Origin: Chloroflexota bacterium
GTDB taxonomy: Bacteria; Chloroflexota; Limnocylindria; P2-11E
Assembly: GCA_005889445.1 (NCBI GenBank)
Contig: VBGS01000091.1
Location: 1-8,060, forward strand
Direction of reading: 5' to 3'
DNA length: 8,060 nucleotides
Shown here: positions 1-5,539 of the stretch, piece after piece
How positions within the stretch are numbered: the first letter of the stretch is position 1
Layout of the letters: each line of letters begins with the position of its first letter
Program-made: the position numbers and the translations under genes
The notes under the pieces: model-generated
Seen by the model: the letters and a program-made list of their open reading frames with translations, nothing else
Databases searched by the model: none
Told to the model about the DNA's origin: nothing

Positions 1-147
1 TTCTTCCGCGCGCGCTTCATGACCGAGATCGCGAACGTCGCGCGGCGTCGCGGGCTCGCGTCGGAGCAAGCATCGTCCCTCTTCGAGCAGGCCGACGGCG
101 CGCTCGATCGCGTGATCCTCGCGCTCATCGCGGGCCATCAGTCGTGA
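1..147 (+). CDS. C-terminal fragment of an unrecognised protein
   Basis: An open frame enters from the left edge in frame 1 and ends at TGA 145-147, giving the last 48 residues of a protein. It is rich in Arg, Ala and Glu, looks helical, and shows no motif I recognise, so I assign no function. It counts as a gene end because its stop overlaps the GTG start of the M20 gene by four bases (GTGA, 144-147), the same junction type seen elsewhere in this window. It is probably the preceding member of the same operon, and its identity depends on sequence outside the window. Confidence 0.55.
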   Translation, partial: FFRARFMTEIANVARRRGLASEQASSLFEQADGALDRVILALIAGHQS

Positions 148-1358
148 GCGACCCGAAGGCGCTGTACCAGCGCGCGCTGAAGGCGATCGACGAGCGCCGC
201 GACGCGCTCTATGCGCTCTCGCGCGCGCTGCACGCGAAGCCCGAGATCGCCTATCAGGAGCGCGAGGCGGCGATCCGCCTCACCGAGTTCCTCGAGGGCG
301 CGGGCTTCAGCGTCGAGCGCCAGTACAAGGACATCGAGACCGCGTATCGCGGCGACGCGCACGGCCGCGGACCCGGGCCCACCGTGGCGGTCCTGCAGGA
401 GTACGACGCCCTTCCCGAGCTCGGGCACGCGTGCGGCCACAACCTCATCGCGATGATGGGGATCGCAGAGTCGGTCGGCGTTCGCGCGGTGATCGATCAA
501 TTGCCGGGCCGCATCGTCGCGATCGGCACGCCCGCGGAGGAGGGCGGCGGCGGCAAGGTCGCGCTCATCCGCGCGGGCGGATTCGACGACGTCGATGCGG
601 CGATGATGATCCACCCGACCTCTGGAAGATCGCTCGCGGGCCGCCATTCGCTCGCGTCGAACCGGGTCATGGTCGAATTCCGCGGCCGCGCGGCGCACGC
701 CGCATCGCAGCCAGATCTCGGGATCAACGCGCTCGACGGCATCCTCCAGCTCTTCAACAACGTGAACGCGATGCGCCAGCAGCTGCGTCCCGACGCTCGC
801 GTTCACGGGATCATCACCTCGGGGGGGAGCGCCGCGAACGTCATCCCGGACTACGCCGCGGCGCGGTTCTCGGTCCGCGCGCTCGATCGGCGTTACCAGC
901 AGGAGGTCCTGCGGCGCTTCGTCTCCTGCGCGGAAGGCGCGGCGCTCGCGACGGGCACCCAGCTGCAGGTCACCGTGAACGAGAACGCCGGTTACGAGAA
1001 CATGGTCTTTTCGACTCCGATCGCCGATCGCTGGGCGCACCACATGCGCGCGCAGGGCATCCAGGTCTACGAGGCGCGCGACGACGAGCGCGTCGGCTCG
1101 ACCGACATGGGCAACGTCATGCAGGTCCTTCCCGCGATCCATCCGTACATCGCCGTCTCTCCCGAGCCGATCCCCGGCCATTCGATCGCGTTCCGCGAGG
1201 CCGTGCTGTCCCAGGAGGCGCACGACAACGCGCTCGCGGCCGGCAAGGCGCTTGCGCTCACGGCGATCGACGTGCTCGCGGACCCGGACGTGCTGCGCAA
1301 GGCGCGCTCGGAATTCGAAGAGCGCCGCGCGCGTGGCGTCGTGAAGGGACGCAGCTGA
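144..1358 (+). CDS. M20 family amidohydrolase/dipeptidase (PM20D2/AbgB-like)
   Basis: This 404-residue protein has the size and layout of an M20D metallopeptidase: a catalytic domain interrupted by a dimerisation domain at about residues 170-285. Visible motifs are EYDALPELGHACGHN (86-100, with Cys97 and His99 as likely metal ligands), GTPAEEGGGGK (128-138, Glu132/Glu133 in the general base/ligand position), MMIHP (His157) and PIPGHS (His346). EYDALPELGHACGHN is characteristic of the PM20D2/aminobenzoyl-glutamate hydrolase branch, which cleaves amide bonds of N-acyl amino acids or unusual dipeptides in the cytoplasm. The exact substrate cannot be read from sequence. The GTG start at 144 is chosen because homology begins within a few residues and it overlaps the previous stop; the Shine-Dalgarno is weak, which fits translational coupling. 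All motifs are present and the frame is unbroken. It shares a four-base overlap with the transporter downstream. Confidence 0.94.
   Translation: MSDPKALYQRALKAIDERRDALYALSRALHAKPEIAYQEREAAIRLTEFLEGAGFSVERQYKDIETAYRGDAHGRGPGPTVAVLQEYDALPELGHACGHNLIAMMGIAESVGVRAVIDQLPGRIVAIGTPAEEGGGGKVALIRAGGFDDVDAAMMIHPTSGRSLAGRHSLASNRVMVEFRGRAAHAASQPDLGINALDGILQLFNNVNAMRQQLRPDARVHGIITSGGSAANVIPDYAAARFSVRALDRRYQQEVLRRFVSCAEGAALATGTQLQVTVNENAGYENMVFSTPIADRWAHHMRAQGIQVYEARDDERVGSTDMGNVMQVLPAIHPYIAVSPEPIPGHSIAFREAVLSQEAHDNALAAGKALALTAIDVLADPDVLRKARSEFEERRARGVVKGRS
1343..1349 (+). promoter_or_regulatory. Ribosome binding site deciding the CTG start of the MFS gene
   Basis: GAAGGGA lies inside the last codons of the M20 gene, five bases before CTG at 1355. 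It is the strongest Shine-Dalgarno-like sequence near the front of the transporter frame. Together with the CTGA overlap it supports initiation at 1355 rather than at the GTG at 1397, which would cut into the first membrane helix. Confidence 0.55.
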
Positions 1359-2497
1359 AGCTTCCGCGCGACATCTGGCTCCTCACCGGAGCGCAGGTGC
1401 TGTTCGGATGCGGGTTCGGGCTCCTGTCCGCGGTCTGGCCGCTCTACATGCGCGAGCTCGGCGCGAGTCCGCAGGACATCGGGATCGTCTTCGGCGCGGG
1501 CAACCTCGTCGCGGTCTTGTGTTTCATCCCCGCGGGTTACCTCGCCGACCGGATCGGGCGGCGACCGGTGATCACCGGCGCGTGGCTCTGCGCCGCGCTG
1601 GGGGTCGCATCGTTCGTGCCGCTCACCGACTGGCGCGGCGCGTTCGTCGGCTCGGCGCTCTACTGGTCGGGGACAGCGGGGCTTCCGCTGATCATCGCGT
1701 ACGTCACCTCGACGACCGCGCGCAATTCCCTAGGACGCGCGCTTGGCATCGTGCTCGGCGCCTACTTCGCGGGGAACATCATCGGGTCGCCGGTCGCGGG
1801 CGTGATCGCGGCGTCGTTCGGCTTTCGCGCCGCGGTCGCGGTCGCGGCGATATTCCTGCTCGCCTCGGCCGCGCTGACGTTCGCGATGCGGTCCATCCCG
1901 CCGCATCCGGAGCGAGGACCGTTCCGGCCGCCACGGAGCTACTGGGTGCTGCTCGCGATCACGCCCTTCGCGGCGATGCTCTCGATCCTGTGCCTCGCGT
2001 TCCTGCCGGTCTATCTGCGGGAGGTCGCGGCCATACCGCTCGAGCGCCTCGGCTTCCATCTCGCGCTCGTGTCCGTCGGCGCCGCCGGGCTCGCGGTCGC
2101 AGCCGGCCGTCTTGCCGACGAATTCGGCGCGGTCCCCGCGCTCCTCGGCGCCGCAGCGATCGTGACCCTGGCATGCGTGTTCATCGCCCTCTCGGGCCGG
2201 ACGGAAGGGCTCGTCGGCATCGCCGCGCTCCTCCTCGGGGCGACACAGGCGGCCAACCCGGTCGTCGCCTCAGCCGTCGAGCGGATCATCCCGCCCGCAC
2301 GCGCCGCGTTTGGCTACGCCATCTACCAAGTCGCGTTCGCTCTCGGGTTCGGCGGGGGCGGGACGATCGCGGGATTCCTGTACGACGCCGATCCGCTCCT
2401 GCCGTTCGTGGCCACCGCGGCGCTCGCGCTTCCGGTCGCGACGATCGTGGCAGCCGTCCTGGTCCGCGCGGGTCCACGCCTCGAGCCGGCCGGATGA
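1355..2497 (+). CDS. Major facilitator superfamily transporter, probable CTG start
   Basis: With a start at 1355 the protein has 380 residues, typical of a 12-helix MFS carrier in the cytoplasmic membrane. A short polar leader (MKLPRD) precedes the first helix (about 7-30). The loop 2-3 signature GYLADRIGRRP is at 61-71, and its weaker second-half counterpart GRLADEFGA is at 251-259. A polar central loop near 180-195 separates the two halves. The remaining sequence alternates hydrophobic Ala/Leu/Val/Ile/Gly segments with short loops. The frame stays open upstream through the M20 gene, but that part is a high-GC shadow. No ATG, GTG or TTG occurs near the true N-terminus; CTG 1355 overlaps the M20 stop as CTGA and has a ribosome binding site. 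Substrate and direction are unknown. Pairing with the M20 hydrolase suggests import of its substrate or export of a product, but drug-type efflux is equally possible. It ends six bases from the convergent minus-strand gene. Confidence 0.88.
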   Translation: MKLPRDIWLLTGAQVLFGCGFGLLSAVWPLYMRELGASPQDIGIVFGAGNLVAVLCFIPAGYLADRIGRRPVITGAWLCAALGVASFVPLTDWRGAFVGSALYWSGTAGLPLIIAYVTSTTARNSLGRALGIVLGAYFAGNIIGSPVAGVIAASFGFRAAVAVAAIFLLASAALTFAMRSIPPHPERGPFRPPRSYWVLLAITPFAAMLSILCLAFLPVYLREVAAIPLERLGFHLALVSVGAAGLAVAAGRLADEFGAVPALLGAAAIVTLACVFIALSGRTEGLVGIAALLLGATQAANPVVASAVERIIPPARAAFGYAIYQVAFALGFGGGGTIAGFLYDADPLLPFVATAALALPVATIVAAVLVRAGPRLEPAG

Positions 2498-2503
2498 CGA
2501 TGC

Positions 2504-3991
2504 TCAGGCGATCAGGTTGAAGTCCTTCAGCCCGAGCTCCGTGGCGAGCTCGCGAGCGCGACGCTCCGCTTCGGCAGCCTCGTCGCTTCGCCCCAGCGCC
2601 CGCAGAGCCTGCGCGCGATCGCGACTGATGCGCGCGATCGAGGGCCGCGCCTCCATCGTCACGAAGAGCGGCAGCGCCACCTCGAGGTCGGCGAGCGCCG
2701 CCTGATGATCCGGCTCGCGCTGCCGCATCCGGGTTCGCGCGCGCGCCCAGAGCGTCTGCGCCTCGCCGTAGCGATCGTTCATCCCGCTCGCGTCCGCAAG
2801 CGCCGCGTTCCAGCCGGCCTCACCGCCGGATAAGTCTCCAAGGCGTGCCTTCGCCGAGCCAAGCATGCCTTTCCCGAGGGTGCGCATCGCCGCCATGTAG
2901 GTGACGACCGAGAGCTCGAGGCCCCGCTCGAGTGGGGCTTTCGCGCCGCTGGGATCCTCGAGGATCAGGCGGGCCTGCCCGAGGAGGACGTTCGAGGCGA
3001 CGCCGCAGGCGACCGCGCCGAGCTCTTCCGAGCTGCTCGCGCACTGCGATGCCAGCAGCGAGCCCTCCTGTATGTCGCCGCGTTCGAGGAGGAGCGCGCT
3101 CCGCGCGATCATTTGGTCAAGTCGCGCGATCTCATCACCCTGGTCGGCGATCGGCCGCGACCGCTCCAAGGTGTTCTCGGCGGCCCCGAACTCGCCGAGC
3201 CGGGAGTATGTGATCGCGAGGAACCCGGACAGGAGCGCCGTGGAGAGCGGATCGCTCCTCCCGAGCATCGCCTCGAGCGCTTCGCTCAGCAGCTGCGCGC
3301 CCTTTCGCAGCTCGCCGCTGAACATCGCGCCCGCGCCGATGAACGCCTTCGGGATCGCGTGTGCCGCGGGATCACCGACCTCCGTGCCGATCTTCTCCGC
3401 CTGCTCGAGAGCGACCTGCATCCGGGGGCTGGATTGGGGAGTCTCGCCGCTCATCCGCAGCAGGAACGCGAGCCAGAAGTACGCGTCCGCGACGAGACGG
3501 CGCTCCGCGCGGTCCGCTCCGACCGAGAGGGCCCGCTCGAGCTGATCGATGGCGCCCCCGAGGCCCATGAACGTCCAACCCGACCGCGCGACGCCGATCG
3601 CAGCGCGCATCCGCAGATCGAGGTCCGGGTCGTCCGCGGGCATCAGCTCGAGCGCGCGCGCGAACGCGTGGACCGCCTCGCGCGTCGCGAATCGCTCTAG
3701 GGCATGCTCGCCCGCGATCACGAACTGCTCCGCGGCTCTGCGAGCGTCGCCCGCTTGATCGAAATGCATCGCGATCACGGCGGCGAGCTCACGGCCGCGG
3801 TCTGGGTACATCGCGAGAAGCGCTTCGGCGGCGAGCTCGTGAAGCGAACGGCGATCCTGCTTGAGCAGCGAGCTGTACGCGGCGTCCTGAACGAGCGCGT
3901 GCCGGAAGAGGTACTCGAGCTCGGGCTGGATCACCGCGAGCTGGATGAGGCCACTCGCTTCGAGCGTCCCCAGGTCGGCGCGGGCGTTCAT
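2504..3991 (-). CDS. TPR-like repeat C-terminal part of cyclase-ATPase
   Basis: This 495-residue frame begins at ATG 3991, which overlaps the middle fragment's stop (ATGA, 3988-3991). It opens with the end of the ATPase winged-helix region, including LEYLFRHALVQDAAYSSLLK (26-45), a hallmark of cyclase-associated AAA ATPases. The rest is an all-helical array of TPR-like repeats rich in Ala, Leu, Glu and Arg, ending in a typical final helix (DEAAEAERRARELATELGL). Such repeats bind protein or ligand partners and regulate the ATPase. No DNA-binding helix-turn-helix is seen at the C-terminus. Because the first 30-50 residues belong to a domain begun in the preceding frame, this is best read as part of the same ancestral protein. 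Reinitiation at the ATGA overlap could still produce a free repeat protein. The ATG has only a weak ribosome binding site. The frame is open to TGA 2504-2506, six bases from the MFS stop. Confidence 0.72.
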   Translation of the reverse strand: MNARADLGTLEASGLIQLAVIQPELEYLFRHALVQDAAYSSLLKQDRRSLHELAAEALLAMYPDRGRELAAVIAMHFDQAGDARRAAEQFVIAGEHALERFATREAVHAFARALELMPADDPDLDLRMRAAIGVARSGWTFMGLGGAIDQLERALSVGADRAERRLVADAYFWLAFLLRMSGETPQSSPRMQVALEQAEKIGTEVGDPAAHAIPKAFIGAGAMFSGELRKGAQLLSEALEAMLGRSDPLSTALLSGFLAITYSRLGEFGAAENTLERSRPIADQGDEIARLDQMIARSALLLERGDIQEGSLLASQCASSSEELGAVACGVASNVLLGQARLILEDPSGAKAPLERGLELSVVTYMAAMRTLGKGMLGSAKARLGDLSGGEAGWNAALADASGMNDRYGEAQTLWARARTRMRQREPDHQAALADLEVALPLFVTMEARPSIARISRDRAQALRALGRSDEAAEAERRARELATELGLKDFNLIA

Positions 3992-4635
3992 GCCGTCTTC
4001 GTCTCTAGGAGCCGCTCGAGGATGCGCACGCCGAACTGGCGTCCGATGACCGACGCGACGCGCAGCGTCCGCTTGCTCTCCTGAGGGAGTCGATCGATGC
4101 GCGCGAGGAGGAGCCCCTGGAGGGTGTCGGGGATCTCGACCGCGCCGACGCCCGCGTTCGCGATCCAGCGCTCGCCGTCGCGCTGGATGGCGCCACGATC
4201 GATGAGCATGCGGATGACCTCCTCGACGAAGAACGGATTCCCTTCGGCCTTCGTGAGGATGTGGCCCCGCGTCTCCGGCGGGAGCGATTCGATCTGCAGG
4301 AGATTTGCGACGAGCGCGCGCGTCTGATCGCTCGTGAGCGGCGAAAGACGCATCTCAGTCAAGGCATCGCCGAAGAGATCGCGCGCGCCCGCTATCAGCC
4401 GCCAGCCCTGTGAGTCGCGGTCGGACCGCGACACGACCACCGACAGGATGGGAAGCTGGCTGATCAGTGGCAGAAGCTGAAGGAGCACGTCCGCCGATGC
4501 GGCATCAGCCCAGTGCAGATCCTCGAGCACGAGCACCACCGGTGCATCGGTCGAGATCGCACGGAGCACCGTGTGGAGCGACGCGACGTAGCGTTTGACG
4601 GTCTCGAGGTCGAGCGCCGAGAGCCGCGCTTGCAT
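3988..4635 (-). CDS. AAA_16-type ATPase core, Walker B part (middle fragment)
   Basis: This frame carries the middle of the broken ATPase. Family-like sequence begins at about 4659 (LSIQLEPDMQ), and the first in-frame ATG inside it is at 4635, giving 215 residues. Visible are the Walker B segment VVLVLEDLHWAD (33-44), a sensor-like VVVSRSDRD stretch (67-74), EGNPFFVEEVIRMLIDRGAI (131-150) and LLLARIDRLP followed by RVASVIGRQF (175-201). All are standard for ATPases fused to bacterial cyclases. It lacks Walker A, which lies in the other frame. It ends at TGA 3988-3990, exactly where relatives continue into the repeat region. The open frame extends upstream to 4881, but that part is a shadow of the cyclase gene and does not look like protein. 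No ribosome binding site of note precedes 4635, so independent translation is doubtful. Confidence 0.5.
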   Translation of the reverse strand: MQARLSALDLETVKRYVASLHTVLRAISTDAPVVLVLEDLHWADAASADVLLQLLPLISQLPILSVVVSRSDRDSQGWRLIAGARDLFGDALTEMRLSPLTSDQTRALVANLLQIESLPPETRGHILTKAEGNPFFVEEVIRMLIDRGAIQRDGERWIANAGVGAVEIPDTLQGLLLARIDRLPQESKRTLRVASVIGRQFGVRILERLLETKTA

Positions 4636-5539
4636 GTCCGGCTCGAGCTGGATCGAGAGGCGATCGGACGAGGTCCACGACGAGGTGATACGGGAGCGCC
4701 TGACCGTAGGAAAGGCACCGTCCCTCGAGCCACCGCGTCTTCGGGTCGGTCCGGGCAACCTCGGAGCGGAGCTCACCGAGAAGTCGGGTCTTCCCGATCC
4801 CTGGCTCGCCGAGGACGCTGGCGACGCGGCCCTGTCCAGCGCGCGCGACCGCGAACAGCTCGCGCAGGCGCGCGAGCTCATCGTCGCGCCCGATCATCGG
4901 CGCGCGGATGCCACCGAGACCGCGCGCGCTCACCGCGCCGGACTTGAGCCCGGTGACCGCGAAGGCCTGTACCGCGTCGGTCTTGCCCTTCAGCTCGAGA
5001 AGACCCACGTCGCGAGCGTCGAGGAGTGGCGCGAGGAACCGGTGCGTCGCCGCGGTGATCAGGACGCTCCCCGGCGCGGCGTGGGCCTGCATGCGCGCGG
5101 CGATGTTCACGGCGTCGCCCATCGCCGTGTACTCGTGCGCCTTCTCGGTTCCCACGACGCCGACCACGACCGGCCCGGTGTTGATGCCGACGCGGACACG
5201 CAGATCGGCGCCCGTCTGCGCGCGATGCTTCGTTCCCAGGTCATCGATCGCCCTCACCATCTCGAGCCCGCAACGCACCGCGCGCTCCGGATCGTCCTCA
5301 TGCGCGACCGGCGCGCCGAAGAAGGCCAGCACGCCGTCGCCCATGAGTCGCGCGACGGTCCCGTCATAACGCTCGATCGTGCGGTTCATGAGACCGAAGG
5401 CCTCACCGACGATCGACGTCCAGTCCTCTGGGTCCATGTGCTCGGCGATCGCGGTGGAATTCGCGATGTCGGCGAAGAGGACGGTGATCTGCCGTCGCTC
5501 GCTGGTCGCCGTCGGGCTGCGCTCCGCCTCCACGTTCAC
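4505..5539 (-). CDS. Class III cyclase plus Walker A half of ATPase (N-terminal fragment)
   Basis: The reading frame encodes 344 residues, of which about the first 293 are homologous; the tail after 4660 is out-of-frame sequence ending at TGA 4505-4507. Class III cyclase features: LFADIANST with metal Asp24, ARLMGDGV with metal Asp68, RVRVGINTG (114-122), and AMGDAVNIAARM (139-150) with the transition-state residues Asn145 and Arg149. The positions that read purine identity look like Arg64 and Thr138 rather than the mammalian Lys/Asp, so cAMP production is likely but not certain. An ATPase domain begins near MIGRDDEL (215-222), with Walker A GEPGIGKT at 244-251. The GTG start at 5539 overlaps the upstream stop (GTGA) and follows a GAGGA ribosome binding site. 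The equivalent intact protein is cytoplasmic and would make a cyclic nucleotide. As written, the fragment has no Walker B and no repeats. Confidence 0.75.
   Translation of the reverse strand: MNVEAERSPTATSERRQITVLFADIANSTAIAEHMDPEDWTSIVGEAFGLMNRTIERYDGTVARLMGDGVLAFFGAPVAHEDDPERAVRCGLEMVRAIDDLGTKHRAQTGADLRVRVGINTGPVVVGVVGTEKAHEYTAMGDAVNIAARMQAHAAPGSVLITAATHRFLAPLLDARDVGLLELKGKTDAVQAFAVTGLKSGAVSARGLGGIRAPMIGRDDELARLRELFAVARAGQGRVASVLGEPGIGKTRLLGELRSEVARTDPKTRWLEGRCLSYGQALPYHLVVDLVRSPLDPARAGHASAALGARPRDRQTLRRVAPHGAPCDLDRCTGGARARGSALG

Larger units (their letters stand above)
2504..5539 (-). pseudogene. Broken adenylate/guanylate cyclase-AAA ATPase-TPR gene
   Basis: Read from 5539 to 2504, this stretch encodes in order a class III cyclase domain, an AAA_16-type P-loop ATPase and a helical repeat region. 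In relatives of this architecture these form one polypeptide of roughly 1,100 residues. Here no single frame covers it. The N-terminal part is in one frame down to about 4660, the ATPase core is in a second frame to the TGA at 3988-3990, and the remainder returns to the first frame. At about 4660, conserved sequence before (GRCLSYGQALPYH, DLVRS) is joined almost directly to sequence (SIQLEPDMQARL) that I expect several tens of residues later, so an out-of-frame deletion is likely. At 3997-4005 a single-base loss would explain the second shift: GAGAC instead of GAGGAC restores a continuous protein. It could also be a sequencing or assembly fault, or a split gene. The three reading frames are listed separately. 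Confidence 0.65.

Noticed and set aside
138..1223. 361-codon open frame antisense to the M20 gene
   Set aside because: No motif, Arg/Asp/Ala-biased composition, and exact overlap with a well-supported gene. High GC removes stops from the antisense frame.
431..1354. Long open frame running through the M20 gene into the MFS gene, as if the transporter had a 300-residue N-terminal extension
   Set aside because: The translation is Arg/Gly/Ala-rich low-complexity sequence typical of an out-of-frame high-GC read, and it lies wholly over a convincing M20 gene in another frame.
2515..2530. TGAAG-TC-CTTCA inverted repeat as a bidirectional terminator between the convergent genes
   Set aside because: It is only five paired bases with a two-base loop, has no T run, and lies in codons for the conserved-looking C-terminus of the minus-strand gene.
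4655..4665. Programmed ribosomal frameshift joining the two ATPase halves
   Set aside because: There is no slippery heptamer or run of identical bases at the junction, and residues appear to be missing as well as out of frame.
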